NCBI GenBank assembly: GCA_029449245.1 | Contig: JANATF010000001.1 | Location: 1,426,001-1,490,000 of the forward strand | Length of the DNA stretch: 64,000 nucleotides | Direction of reading: 5' to 3' | From: Mortierella alpina | Taxonomy: Eukaryota; Mortierellomycota; Mortierellomycetes; Mortierellales; Mortierellaceae | Shown: in pieces, positions 33,194 to 45,676 of the stretch | Position numbering within the stretch: position 1 is the stretch's first letter | Layout of the letters: each line of letters begins with the position of its first letter | Program-made: the position numbers and the translations under genes | The notes under the pieces: model-generated | Database searches by the model: none | Seen by the model: only the letters and a program-made list of their open reading frames with translations | Told to the model about the DNA's origin: nothing

Positions 33194-35806
33194 TTACATG
33201 TGGCGTCCCCCGCCACGCTGCTCAACAGCTCCGCTTGGATCGACGGCCTCCTGTCGCGTCTCAACCACATTCCCCACCGTATCTTGTGCCTCCGTCGTAT
33301 CATAGTAATCCGTCGTGATCACTTTCTTGACCCAAACGACCTCCTCACCAGGTCCAGCCTTGGGCACGGTACCATGGAAGGAGGTTGGGATTGCGGCGGC
33401 AATCTTGTCCGCGACCGTGCTATCTTCGGCGCTGACCTTTGTCGAAGCTGCGGCAGGAGTGCTTAGGACGGGATTGTTGGTGTTGATAGTGCTGTTATAA
33501 CCGGTAGTATTGGTAGTGGTGTTGGAAGTATCCAGGGTGTGGCTGGGAGTCGAAGACTCGTGGGTGGCATACGCTGCAGTACCTGCGGCGGCTGCTGCTG
33601 CTGCTCCAAGAGCCGATGTGGTGCCTAGATTTCCTGCTGAGGTACTCGATTTGGGAGCCAGGGTGCTTGCTGCCGAGGGCACTGTAGTGCCCATGCCTGC
33701 AGTTCCAGTCGCTGGCTTTGTTGCTGCGACCTTGCTGGCATCAGCGCTTGAGCGCCGACGGGTCACATTACTGACAGTTTCCTTCATCTTGTGTCCCAAC
33801 CCGGCGACAGCTGCAGCTGCACCCACGATGGGCGCCTTGACCTTCTCTGCCAAGGGACGTGTAGGTGAGGTAGGGTGAGATGTATTGGAGGCACCCGCCC
33901 GTGAATGATCAGTATCCACGTTCATACTCGTCTTGCCCAGTGTGGCACTTGTGGCGGGCGATGTTGAAGACATGCGCGTGGGGTCAAGATCCGAGGATGT
34001 GTAAGCAGCGGCTGCGGGGTCCATGGGGTCCATGGAGGTGGCATTGCCAGTGCTGGCTCTGTGTCTGGCATAAGCAGCAGTTGTACCTGCGACGGCAGTG
34101 CCAATAATAGGGGCCGAGATCTTTTCCTTCAAGTGTCGAATGTCCATCTTGGAATCATGAACATGATTGCCAGTGGTGGCGGTCTTCGAAGTGTCAACAT
34201 CATGAGCCTTGTCATAGCCTTGGTTCATGGTCGTGGTGGGGACAGCATCGATCTTGGTGGCTGGAATACCGCTTGTGGCATGCAAATCAGCCTTGGGCGC
34301 TCCAGAACTCGTCAAGTGAGGACTGTCGGGAGACATTACGTTCGAACCCTGCTGGGAGAGCTCATTCACGGTTTTGTTCACGCGGTCCGAATGTGGGCCC
34401 GAGGCTGTAGCAGCTTGGATTTTAGCAGCCGCAGCAGCAGCTGTCGCCATTTCACGCGCGTTTAGACCAGAACTCTTCCTCTTCTTGAGGGTGGTGTCGT
34501 TGTTCGGGGCACCAAGGGTGTTGTTGCTGTCACGAATGTTTCCAGTCTCAGTATTATCGTTGTCGAGCTCAACAGCAGAGCCGCGTCGACGAAAGACGCT
34601 CTTGACCCTGTCTGCAATGCTTGGACGGCGCTCAGCACGGTGAGCATTCAAGATATCGGCATCCTTGTTGGTAGCAGGAAGGCTATTAGGGGCCTGTTGG
34701 CTCATGTTGCTGTTGTAAGCGGTGGCCCCAGCAGCGGCGGCGGTAGCTCCCATTGCTGCTGCGCCTTGTGATCCCATGGACTCGTTCGACGATCCAGGCG
34801 CCTGTCCAGGAGCGGTTGGAGGGATGTGTGTCGTCGAGGTCACTGTATCTTTCATGGGCGGAGCGGCGAACGCTGCGGATGTCGCACCCATAACACCGGC
34901 TGTGGAGACCTCGCGACCCTTCATGGATTCCGTCGCGGCGTTGCCGTCTTGGTGATGCAACTGCTGCCTATCCGCCATTATGGGTGCTGTGGACGACGAA
35001 TGGGCTGTGGCATTCTGGCTGAGACCGGTCGGGTGCACAGTCCCAAGGTTTTGTTGCTCGGAGTGCTCGGAGTGCAAGTTCGAATGCATCGATGAAGCGC
35101 TGAGGGGCGCCATAGTCCTAGTTTGACCGGTGCTCATATCGCGAGTGGCACCCGTGCCGGTGCTTGAGATAGAGACATCATGGTCCGTTGGGATTGGGCT
35201 TCCGTAGAGCGTTGTGGTGGATGCGGTTGAGGAAGGGATGTCCTACCATAGAAAAGCAGATCCCAATCACAACTAGGTGTGAGACTAACGCGATTGGATG
35301 AAAGTTTTTTTTTACACTTCAGGGTTTACCTTTGCATAGGAGGGCATGTGGGCGGCCTGGCTGGGATGACTTCCACTTGACTCCAACCTGGTCTCGTCGG
35401 TGAGGGCGCCTGCACCAGCAGCGGCAACGCCGGTGGCAACGGACGTGGCACCCGAAGTGATCGTGCTCGTGGCTGGCTTGTTGTTGTTGGTGTCATCGAC
35501 GCTCTTATCAATGTGTGTGCCATTCAAAGAATCGACAAGATGCTGCTTTGCAGCCTCGATTTTGGCGCTGTTGTAAGGCATGGCGGCTCCTCCGATGGAA
35601 GGCTCTGCGACCGCGGAATCGGCACCACCGGGGTTCTGGTAGCTGGCACGGAGGGCTGTTGCTGGCGCGCTCTGTTGCTGGTAGGACGAGGTAGCGTTTG
35701 AATCGCTCATTATTCCTGTGCTGATGGCAGCGGCGTTGGTTTTGGGGCGGTTGTTGATGTTGCTGCTTGTACCCGTGAGCTTGTCGGGGTCGTTTCCTCG
35801 CTGCAT
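33194..35806 (-). CDS. disordered Ala/Ser/Thr-rich protein with repeated amphipathic segments
   Basis: Function unknown. Exons (minus): 35806-35330 and 35242-33194; 841 residues. ATG at 35806 and stop TAA at 33194-33196. Composition is dominated by Ala, Ser, Thr and Gly. Several short segments recur: IADRVKSVFRRRGSAVE, LKEKISAPIIGTAVAG, LAEKVKAPIVGAAAAVAG, VADKIAAAIPTSFHG, all of form [I/L/V]-x-[D/E]-[K/R]-[V/I] before an Ala-rich stretch. These could be amphipathic helices that bind membrane or a partner. The C-terminal part GEEVVWVKKVITTDYYDT looks more ordered. I do not recognise a family. The stop codon abuts the NACHT 3' block, so this gene and NACHT unit 1 are convergent. Confidence 0.75.
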
Positions 35807-36018
35807 GGCGGATGGATTGGTGAAGAGATTATATCGTTTTTTCGGTTCTTGTTTTATTTCGTACAGTATTTACAAAAGATGTGGATGCGAGGTGGAGAGG
35901 AAGGACGCGAAGAGATGGAATCGAGAGGAGGATGAGAGGCAGCTGTGATATAGGCGAAATTTTTTTTAAAGTGAAACGCGCGCGTGCACAATAACGAGCG
36001 CGCGTGAAACACAGACAA

Positions 36019-37865
36019 TCACTGCTTCTGCTGCTGCAGCAGAAGCAGGTGCTGGCCATACGCGCCCAGGTCAGCATTGTTGTTGTTCAAGTTGCCGTTG
36101 CTGCCGGCAAGAGCAGCTGCTCCAGCGCGCCTCGACGGAGAAGAATGCAACAGCTGCTCGGAATTCTGGGCATGTTGTCGGAAGCTGCTCTTTGGGGTTG
36201 GCAAGGGCGGCGGAGGTACTTCATCCACATTGTCTAGATGGGCGCGGTGAGCACGATGAGGCGACCGGGCACGTGTGCTCCCCAGATGACTGACTTGAGC
36301 CACCAACGCATCTTGGTTTCGTTTCCCCTCTAACCGGCCCAGTGCCTCACTCAGACTCGCATCGCTACTCGTCCTGAAGCGGTTTCCAAGCTTGCTGCTA
36401 CCGACTGGGCCGCCACTACTCTTGCTTTTCGTCAACGTCGAGCCATTCCTACCACTTCCACTTCGTCCCAACGAGTTGGCTTTGTCATTACTGTTGCTGA
36501 TATTGTTTGAGCGAGAGTTGGTGCTGGTGGGGGCTGACTTTGAACCATTCTCTGAGAGCGCTGGTTGGTGACCTGGCTCCCCTCTGGACCTCACAGACTG
36601 TCCATAATAATCACCTCGAAGGGAGGTCGCCGATGGTGAGGATCTAAGGGTACTGTTGTTGAACGTGCCATTGTCGTAGCGTGTGGTGTCTGGGGGTTGT
36701 CTATATACTCCTCTACTGCTTAATGATTTAGAGAGAGATCCAGAGGACGACAGTGGGGTGGAGGAGGCAGAAGAGACAGGTGTCATTTCTAGCTCTGCGA
36801 TCTTGGCTGCTACCTCGGCTGTCTCCTTCTTGTCAACATACTCCCGCAACATCCGGCTAACGTGGGATTCGCCCTCGTGGTCCGAGTCGTCCGAGTCTGC
36901 GTGAATGAGGTGAGAGGTTATGTACGCGGAGGATGTTAAATTGTGCAGTAGTACGAGGCCATGGGTCAGTGCCCTTTATCCCAGTCAGTTTACCAACCTG
37001 GCCAACGCTCCTCGCCTGTGATGGTGGCATTGATGACATCCTTTGCAGCTCGTAATCTATTCCATATGGCAGTACCCGTACTCTGTGCTGCGGCCGCTGC
37101 CGTTGTCGTCGCTGTGGGTTGATTCAGCAAGGTTGCGCTCAGCTTGGGATCTGCCAAGAGAGAGAGCAATTAAAACGTACGAGAGGAATTAGGTCTCTTT
37201 GTGGGTGCTTCATGTGTGATACAATGTAGATAATGAAAAGATGCTTTGCAAGTTCAGGTACCATCAAGGATGGCCCTTGCGGCTGCATCCCGCTCCTCTC
37301 TCTCTCGCTGCTGCTTCTCGCGGTCGCGCTCTCGCATGCGTTCCTGAAACGAAGAGCCCGTTGTGTTGGACCGAGTGGCTGTGGAAGGTGAGTGGGTCAA
37401 TGCCCGCGACTGAGACCGAGGGCTATAGCTGCTTGCACTGCTGCTGGTGCTATTATCGCTATTAGAGTTGGCGCGAGAGTGCCCGACGACGAATGCAGAG
37501 GTGTTGATGTAAAGACCCTGACTGACACTCGTGCCATTGCTGGGGCTCCTCTGGTGATGGCTGCTGTGGGCTGGATTGGATTCCGAGCGCAATCGCCGCC
37601 CATGGGCTGCGAGATTGTCGCTGGAGGCCTTGCTGTTCAGGGGTCGAGGATCGGCTCTGTTGCTGCCGCTGCTCACACTCCGGGCATGATTCATGCCCTG
37701 CATCTGTTGCCGTTGCTGCATATGCTGCAACTGCTGCACCTGCATCTGTTGCTGCCTTCGATGTTGCTGAATGAGCTCCTGCTGTTGCTGCTGGTGCATC
37801 CGCGGTGGGATGACAGGGATGCCTGATGGCATGGCGTGCATTGGCCTCGCGTAGTTTTGTGTCAT
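36019..37865 (-). CDS. Mso1-like protein (Sec1-binding region)
   Basis: Exons (minus): 37865-37262, 37150-36998, 36896-36019; 544 residues. The middle contains WNRLRAAKDVINATITGEE followed by an acidic stretch and ESHVSRMLREYVDKKE, which resembles the Sec1-binding region of yeast Mso1 (W-x-x-[LI]-R, then an acidic stretch, then H-x-[SC]-R-[VM]-L-[RN]). In yeast Mso1 binds the SM protein Sec1 to aid SNARE-driven exocytosis at the plasma membrane. Here the motif is split by an intron after WP. The N-terminal 190 residues are Gln- and Ser-rich with an RERDREKQQREREERD charged helix; the C-terminal part is Ser/Asn-rich and disordered. The protein is longer than yeast Mso1. The family assignment rests on this motif only. 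Confidence 0.6.
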
Positions 37866-38135
37866 GCGGTTTGAAAAGGAAACAGGGGGTTAAGAGAGAC
37901 AAGGAGCGGTTAGGGGCTGGAGGGGAGAGATGGTCTTTGGGCGGGTGGAGTCAAGATGAGCAAAGAAAACGTGAGGACAGAAGTGTTCCTGCAGCGGCCT
38001 GCCCTTGCGTGATGACCCTGGACTAGATACACTCTGTGCCTTTAATTATTTGAAATTGCACACTGATTGAACCTTGTTGGTTAAATGAGTACAACAATAC
38101 TCTAACGCTACGTAGCGTTGATTATGATGCTCAGA

Positions 38136-41100
38136 CTATAGCATTGGCTCTGCCGTTAGCGACAACGGCGGTACGATGGGTGCGATAGACTCATCGACAC
38201 TGGGGGCGGGGTGAAGATCCCGCTTGCACATGGGACACAGCGACACAACATGAAGCAGCCATGGGTCGATGCATCCCTGATGGTACTGGTGGAAGCATGG
38301 CAACGTCCGGACCTGCTCTCCGACCTCGTACTCTGTCAAGCAGATCGAGCACGCCGTCTGTGCGTTAGCGTTCGCAAATGGGAGTTCCAACGGCCCTTGT
38401 GTAGCCATTGGGTGTCTCCGCTGGTTCCTTCTCTTGTGTCCATTCCGCTCAGCAGCGCCTCGTGGTGTATCGGACAAACGCGCAGTATCAGGACTGTTCG
38501 ACGACGACGAGTCAATCAAACCAGAGCTAGTGTCTGAAATACCTCTTGACGTGACCGTGGCAGAAGTGCTCCGCTCAGCATCGTCCGAGTGCTCCCATAC
38601 TGACTCTGTCTCTGCATCGTCAAAACTGGCCTCCGCATCGCTCTCGCTCCGAATATTATCTTCGTCGCTAAAGTCATCGCCATTACCCTTCTCGGATTCA
38701 TCGCCCAGGGCCACTGCAGCTGGGAGGCTGTCAGACCCATCCAAGGATGGTCGCCTCTCCTGCGCTTGTTGACCAAAGGGTTCTTGCGCCTCCGACCATC
38801 CGTGATTTCTTGTCCTGAAACTCTCGCTAACCTCCATTCTCGATGTATTCTCTGTACACACCGACCGCCATGGCATCTTTTCCCGCTTGGCTCTGGACTT
38901 GCGATATGTCACGGAAGCGGACAGAGCTACTGACGTAGGCGATGTTTGCAGAACGGTTTGGACTTTGAAGCTCTCCAGGACGTGCTGCGGGACCACTTTC
39001 CTGTTGCTGCTGCAATTCAAATTGCGTCCAAGGGGCTGATGACCATTCCGGAACTGGCGTGCCGAGTGACTATAGAGGTTACTGGGTCGACGCGTTCGGA
39101 AGAGTCGCACCTTGACCGCTAGGACGAACAAGAGGGCTCCAAACATGATAACGCCAATTAGACAAATGGAGGTCAAGAGAACCAGAGCTATCTTTCCAGA
39201 GATGTATGCCAGTTGACTGCTGTTGAAGAAACTCGGAGACGCTCCAGTTGCTGTCTGTGGAGGCGGCTGTGCGATCCGACGTACACGCTGGCCATGGCCA
39301 TCATCGAATCTAGTTACCGCGTTGAGCTGGCGGAGAGGGGCGGAGAGGTCTGATTCGTCCTGACAATTTGCTCTCGCCTTCCTTCGGAATCTCGAACATG
39401 TAGGCGTAGAGGTTGCGGCAGTTGTCACCATCGTCATGTCATCTGGGCACCTCATCGTCGATCCTGGAGCGGCGTTGTCATTTGCTGTATCATGCGCAAA
39501 CCGGGACCCAACATGTCTACTGAGCGGAGAGTTGCTTGACTGAGGACTATAGGAAGTTGAGGCCATAATGGCTACAGGATCATCACTGCCATGAGGCCCT
39601 GTCGTCTTTGCATCACTCCCATCTTGCTTGCTGATAGATGCAAGAGCTTTTTCGCCGAAACGCCCTGTATCCAGTGCGACTAAAGATTGCCTTGGATAAC
39701 AGGCTGCTTCGGATCCTTCGGTTTCAAGCAGACTTGGAAGCCTCAGTGATGAGATCATGCCTTCATGGTACTCCTCTTGGCTGATGAAGGGGTGTCCTTG
39801 GTGAAAATCGTCGACATCATTCTTTACTGAGACACCATGACCCCTCGCTTGCTCCGTCGTCTCGCATATGTCATGATCCGATGTATCCGCGATGCAACTC
39901 ACTCGCATTTCCATTGAGTGTCTCTCTTTGACAATCGGCTGTTGATCATTATAGGCATCGTTCGAGATTTTTGCCACGAGCAGAGCTTCAGACTCGAGCC
40001 CCTCGACCATGGAGACGAGTTGTTCTGCATTGTTCAGATCTGCAATCATCAGTACAGGAGGGATGTGATTGTTCAGGGCCGGCAATAGGTTCGAGCAGTC
40101 GTTCGCCAGTGTGGGATAAAGAACAAGGGCTGTAACACCTGGCCCCAAGGTGTGTTCGACCCCACTTTGAAGTGTACCGCAGGCCATCAGCGCGATCCAT
40201 TCCAGCGGCATGGAGGGTATTGGGATCATTGACGGGATGTGGATAACGGGACTCTGTGGTATTTAGAACAATATGATTTTTTTTGTTTTGTTTTTGGATG
40301 CGCGTTAGTCGAGACCGAGATACAATGAAGCTGAAAGCATTATTCATGTTGACCATGTCCAGGAAAATAATCGGATCTGTGTCTGGGCTGATTTAGGATA
40401 TTCAAGTCTCCTTGCACTCTCGCGTGTTGTTGCTGTCATCCCTCCTCCATGTCCCCTGCCTCCTGAAAGGTGGTTGTCCTTGACCAACCTATGCACCGAT
40501 GTGAAATGTACATGCAGTTGAAAATACATCTCACATTAGGCTAGGTACCCTTGTCGGGCCGGGCCGACTGTCGTACTCCTGCGCTCGTACACGCGCATGT
40601 AGCACCATTGCATTCAAGACCGCAGTGTCGAGGTCCGCATTGTTGCCCAAACTTTACCTCACTCGGTCTTTTCGACATGAGTGATACCATCACCCACTCC
40701 AAACAAATTAAAGACAAAAAGTCTAGCGTGTGGTCCATCGTACCATCCAGGGAAGGGGCATTAAGATTCAAACGCTTACCATAGACTCGTGCAGCCGAAC
40801 GGGACGCTGCATTGGTTGTGAACGCCCACGCTGATGCTGATTGGTCTGGCGTGCCAGGCTGGAGGGTAACTCGCGATTCATTTGTTTGTCAAGATGCAGC
40901 ATGGCCTCGCCCACTAAGTCGTGCTCCTCATGGTGCACGCCAAGCGAACTTTTCAAGCAGATACAAGTTTCCTGCCCTTGTCCTTCGGTTGGAGATCGCT
41001 GTGAGGTGCAGTAGGCGGATGCTGTTACAGAGGCAGCAGGCGCACTGCTGGACTGCTGGATCAGATCAGGCAGAATGAGTGAATTTTGAAGCTGACTGGG

Positions 41101-41673
41101 GCATCTCGGATCGTCGAATGGCCACCTTGGTCGCTTCGTGGAAGCTGCGCCCACTATATCACATCGCCGTCTTGTGCAACCCTGTGCGTGACGATCCTCC
41201 TGGTCCAATACTCGAAAGCGTGCTCCCGTGGGCTGAAAACTAGACCTAACCTCTGGGATGTGTATGTTTGCCACATCAGAGAAGCGGCTGGTGTGCCCGC
41301 GGTCGTTGTTGCTGTCGCTGTCTCTACTTTCATGCCCCCTGTCGTAGGATGATTGATGCTGCTGCTCTTCTCGCTTCGCTGAGAGGTCATCTGATGGGGG
41401 CGAGAGCCAGCGTCTCTGAGCTTGAGATTCGAGGTACACTGTTAAGGTGAAGGCATGTTCGCAGGTGCGGGTTGGAGAGGAGACATGAAAGAGAGGAGAT
41501 GGCTGCAGTTGGTTTTTGTGGCGGTGTGGTTGTGGATGCTCTACTTGCGGGTACGGGGGAGAGGAGGCGGGGGCCTGGACACCCTGCGCTTGCACGGAGG
41601 GGAGGATGGCGGCGAGGAGTAGTGCGTAGCATGAGACTGTCGAGCACAGGTCGGAGAGAGGACGATCAAGCAT
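38136..41673 (-). CDS. PA-TM-RING E3 ubiquitin ligase
   Basis: Membrane-anchored RING-H2 ubiquitin ligase of the PA-TM-RING type (like RNF13/GRAIL and plant RMR), expected in endosome or vacuole membrane. Exons (minus): 41673-40780 and 40253-38136; 1003 residues; 526-bp intron. Signal peptide: Leu/Ala core CYALLLAAILPSVQA. PA-like core after the intron: LEWIALMACG ... GVTALVLYP. Transmembrane helix KIALVLLTSICLIGVIMFG (about residue 650). RING-H2 near 932-975: CSICLTEYEVGEQVRTLPC, FHQYHQGCIDPWL, LCPMCKRD, with all C3H2C3 ligands. An acidic Ser-rich cytosolic linker lies between. The start at 41673 is the first true ATG before the hydrophobic core (the codon at 41709 is TTG). The first exon beyond the signal peptide is poorly conserved and could hide another intron. 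Confidence 0.85.
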
Positions 41674-42434
41674 TGTTGTTGTATGTGGTTGTGGTGACGA
41701 TCGCGGCAATATTGGTGCTGATCTGTGTGCAGGTGCGAGTTAGAGCAGAAAATTGGAAGAGGGTGTGGTTTCCGTTGTTTGTCTTGTCCGTCAAGGAGGA
41801 TGGCCTAATGTGGCACAGAGGGGAGGGAGCGGAAGACGATGCAGAAAAGAGAAGCGAAAAAAGGGCGGGCGATAGGAGGTGTGTTCTCAGGCAGCGCGAA
41901 GGAGCTCCGTGGAGGGCGACCTGGTGTGTAATGTGTAACAGTGGTGCGGAGGGAGAGACAGACGAGGCAAAGGGGGAGGAGAGACGACAGACGAGGCAAA
42001 GAGGAGGAGAGACGACGAAGACAGCAGGCGGCAGGTGTGTCCGCAACGGGCGGACAGACAGAGGTCAGAGATCAGTGTCCGCTGTGCCCTATCGGACCAG
42101 TGTCTGTGTGGGTGGATGTCGCACAGGGCGGGACTAGGAGGGGCCAGGCCTCGAATGAGGGGGGGGTGGGGCTGTAAGAAGAGGATCCATATCCATCAAA
42201 AGCCATTGGATGATATGGACAGTGCACACACACACCCTCTCTTCTCTCTTCTCCTCTTCTCTTTCACCCACCCACTCTCTCGCTCACACACACACACTCT
42301 CTCTCTCTCACACTTCTGCACGCCTCCTTTCACACACTCCTGTCTCCATCCCCAGCTGCTCTCCATCCACGCCTTGTAGCCACCCCCTCACGCCCGAATC
42401 CATTCATCGCACCCACACAGCAGCAGCAGCAGCC
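41674..42434. promoter_or_regulatory. divergent promoter region with CT/CA microsatellites
   Basis: Shared 5' region of the RING ligase (-) and the Mg transporter (+). Contains a purine-rich stretch (about 41800-42030) and a CT/CACA-rich tract at 42226-42320 just before the transporter start. An open frame over 41472-42137 is compositional and not supported. Confidence 0.6.
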
Positions 42435-44801
42435 ATGTCGGGACACCCTGGCGCCCCATCTTCAAGCGCTGCTCCATTCCCGGACAGCACCAGCAATGCA
42501 GACGACGCTGATGCAGGAGCATCTCCCTTTGCCAACCCACCGTACACTGCCACTGCCGGATACCCAAACCACGAACACACCCATTCGATAACCACCGCTG
42601 CCACCACAACAACGACAGCCACGGACACCGCAGGTCGAGGCCCCGGCTCCTCTCCAACACTGCAATCAGAGCGTGCACCACCAGGCTTTGCACACCCCCC
42701 GCCCCCATTCTCAACACAGTACATTGCGAACGCTGCCTCCCATCCTCGGCACCTCGACGACTCGTCTCGTCGCTCCAGCTATCGCGGATTGGAAGGCGGA
42801 AGCGGCAACCATCCGTCCCATTACTCCTCACACCACCAGCACTCTTCGCACCAGCACTCACAGTCGCACTATAACCATCGCCACCACCAACCCCATAGAG
42901 AACAGGATAATGTCATGACGATCGATTACGAAGGCCTAAATGCCCATGTGCACGAGGCCGCCACCGCCGAAACCAATGGGTATCAGGACTCGATCCCACT
43001 CTTAGAAGAAGACTACAAGGAGCAACTGCAGCATCCTGATCAGAGCCAGAGCCAAATCCATGATCAAGGCCAGAACCAAAGCCCTGGTTCGCGAGACGGA
43101 GGACTGGCAAGGGCCATATCCACGGGATCGGCATCCGTCTTTGGTAGTGCGTTCAGGAGGCGATCTGCTCGGAAGGCCAGCTTTTACGGCGAAAGAGCGC
43201 CTCGGGTAAGGCAGGGTAGTTTGTTGTAGCACACAGCATCGAAGAGCGACCGTTGGCGCAAAGTTTTGTAGATCGAGTGGCTAATACTGGGACAAACTTC
43301 TTTTGTTACTTGACGATGGCTACGAGTAGCCTCCATTGCCCGAACAGCTTCGGTATACATTCTACTCGAGGACGGCGGGACTTATCCAGGCAACATCCAT
43401 GTCAAATATTCTGGAGCAAGCGTCACTCCAAGCCGATACTGGGTCAGAGTGGCCCGGTTCATTTTCAGATCTGCTCAAGGACGGCTGTTTCTGGATCGAC
43501 ATTCTCGACCCCAGCAATCTCGATATGCAGATGCTTTCAAAGGTAAAAGGCAGGAGTAGTGAGGAGAGGACGTATTCGCTTTCGAACGATATGTTAACAT
43601 CTTTTTCTTTGTGTCTTGGTAGTATTTCCACGTCCACCCGCTGACCATCGAGGACATCTCAACAGAGGAAGTGCGTGAAAAATACGAAGTGTTCCGTAAT
43701 TACTATTTTGTGTGCTTCCGGACGTTTGATCAGGATTACAACTCAGGGTCATATCTCCAGCCAGCAAGCATGTATTTCGTGGTTTTTCGAGAAGGCATTA
43801 TCACGGTAAGCCAGTTTTTATATTTGCTTTGACGCATTCCCATTGCCACTGTTAACATTATCACTGGATTCTTTTTGACAACTTTATTTCCCGTTCTCCA
43901 GTGTCATTTTAGGCCTTCAAACCATCATCTCAACGTTCTTCGGCGGCTGGAGCAATTCCACTCACATATCACTCTGACACCAGACTGGATCAACTATGCG
44001 CTTTTGGATGATATCACGGACAGTTTTGCATCGCCTATTCAAACGATCGAGTACGAGGTCGACTCTATCGACGAACTGGTGCTCTTATTGAGGGAGAATG
44101 AGACGTCGGATATGCTGAGGCGGATCGGATCTTGTCGCAAAAACGTGATGGCCATCTCAAGGCTCTTGACCAACAAGGCGGATGTGGTTCGGGGACTCAT
44201 GAAGCGATTTGATGAACGATATATCTCGGCTCAAACAGGTGCCAGTGGTGGGGCCTGGAATCAGAGTGTGCCAGCGGGATCGGAGACTCATGCGCCAGCA
44301 GCGCAACAATCACTGCAACAACAACAGCAACAACCTTATCGAGAGGGGGAGATTCTGCTATACCTGGGCGACATCCTGGACCATGTCTTGACCATGCTCC
44401 AGTCACTCAACAGTTACGAAAAGATTCTGGCACGGTCGCACTCCAACTACTTGGCTCAGATTTCGCTAGAGATCAATCAGCTGTCGAACAAGACCAACAA
44501 CGTGGTTGGGACATTGACGTTTTTCGCCAGTCTGATCGTGCCTATGACCTTTGTCGCTGGTCTCTGGGGGTAAGATCGGTTTCCTTTGCTATGCTGTTTT
44601 CTCTCCCTGATCTTTTTTGTTTTTTTTTTGCTGACTCTTTATTCTTGCTGCTTGGATGAATGAATTAGTATGAATGTCCATGTGCCAGGGCAACCTGGCC
44701 ACGAGGACGAGCCCTTGACCTGGTGGTGGGGGCTGTGTGGGTTCATGGTGCTCTACTGCATTGTCGCCGTCATCTTCGGAAAGCGCCATGGTCTTATCTG
44801 A
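42435..44801 (+). CDS. CorA/Mnr2-type magnesium transporter
   Basis: Mg2+ transporter of the CorA superfamily, fungal Alr1/Mnr2 branch (plasma or vacuolar membrane). Exons: 42435-43205, 43330-43542, 43623-43805, 43902-44569, 44669-44801; 655 residues. The first 257 residues are disordered and His-rich (HHQHSSHQHSQSHYNHRHH), a possible metal-binding tail. Soluble domain: CFWIDILDPS, HPLTIEDI, then a long helix ending in LAQISLEINQLSNKTNNVVG. Two transmembrane helices follow: LTFFASLIVPMTFVAGLWGMN with the family GMN motif split by the last intron, and GFMVLYCIVAVIFG. Loop after GMN is acidic (GHEDEPLTW) as in the family. ATG at 42435 was preferred because the frame upstream is a CT/CA repeat. 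Confidence 0.92.
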
Positions 44802-44843
44802 TCCTCGTGTTGGGAAACATGCAGCCTTGTCTCATGGCGTTCA

Positions 44844-44849
44844 AATAAA
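44844..44849 (+). terminator. AATAAA polyadenylation signal
   Basis: AATAAA 43 bp after the stop codon of the Mg transporter. Confidence 0.45.
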
Positions 44850-45058
44850 AAGAAGGATCCGCTTTTTTGAGTGCTTGGATACACTATGCTGCTTTTATTC
44901 CATTTCAACAGCGATACAATGCTGTCTGTAACGGAAGCTGGTTCGCATTCGTAACTGACTGTTGAGTAGCCTTGAAAATGGTTGCGAGAGATCTGAGCTG
45001 GTATGTGGTTGACGTTTTTTTTTTGTTCTTGTTTTTGTTTTTTTGTCAAGAGATCCGT

Positions 45059-45676
45059 CTATTCCATAACAGCGTCCTCGTCCTCGTACTGTCCTGCTTC
45101 CTCCATACCCTGATTAATCAGCGCATTGGCTTGCTGAAGAATGATTCCATCCCTGTCCGTGTTGGCCTCCTGAAGCCAAAAGAACAACTTTTGTGACGAA
45201 GACTTAAACTTGAGCATGACGACACGCCCTGTCGTGCACTCGGGGACTGTGACGAGCTCTGCATCACCTGGGAACAGAATAAGGTCCTAAAGTGGAGCCA
45301 AAAAAGACACCCATGAAGAGCTGTGTGTGTTAGTCAACTTGCAGATTTCAAAGGAAAACGCCCATTTTTGAGGAGTACCGAGAACGCTTTTGAATAGGAT
45401 GGTTTCCTTACATCATCCAAGGTGTTTGTTGTCCGGTTCTTCCAGTAAAAGTGCATGAGACCATCCTCTTCGTCCATGTAGACCAGTCTAAGAACGCAAG
45501 AGAGGACATCCCGTTTAGCTTCACGGTAAAAGACTGGGACCGAGCGCTCCGCAAGCTATGGCTGCTGTTGCGTGGTATCGTTACCCTTTTGCAGGGTCAG
45601 GCTTGACTGTGTGCGTGTCTTCCTCTCTGAAGCATCGTCCTGCCTTGAATTGGAGCAAGTGGTTTGCTGATGCCAT
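45059..45676 (-). CDS. RPN13: Rpn13/ADRM1-like proteasomal ubiquitin receptor (Pru domain only)
   Basis: Subunit of the 19S proteasome that binds ubiquitin and Rpn2. Exons (minus): 45676-45585, 45487-45412, 45286-45059; 131 residues; each exon is too short to stand out as an open frame. Translation shows the Pru (pleckstrin-like) fold in order: HLLQFKAGRC, KPDPAKGLVYMDEEDGL, MHFYWKNRTTNTLDDDLI, LFPGDAELVTVPECTTGRV, VMLKFKSSSQKLFFWLQE, then a short acidic tail EDEDAVME. The C-terminal UCH37-binding (DEUBAD) domain of animal ADRM1 is absent, as in budding yeast Rpn13. Convergent with the Mg transporter and divergent from the PUF gene. Confidence 0.88.

Noticed and set aside
41472-42137. 221-residue Arg/Glu-rich open frame in the divergent promoter
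   Set aside because: Low-complexity purine-rich sequence overlapping the 5' exon of the RING gene; no domain.
42210-42434. 75-residue N-terminal extension of the Mg transporter
   Set aside because: It is a translation of a CT/CA microsatellite; the ATG at 42435 is a better start.
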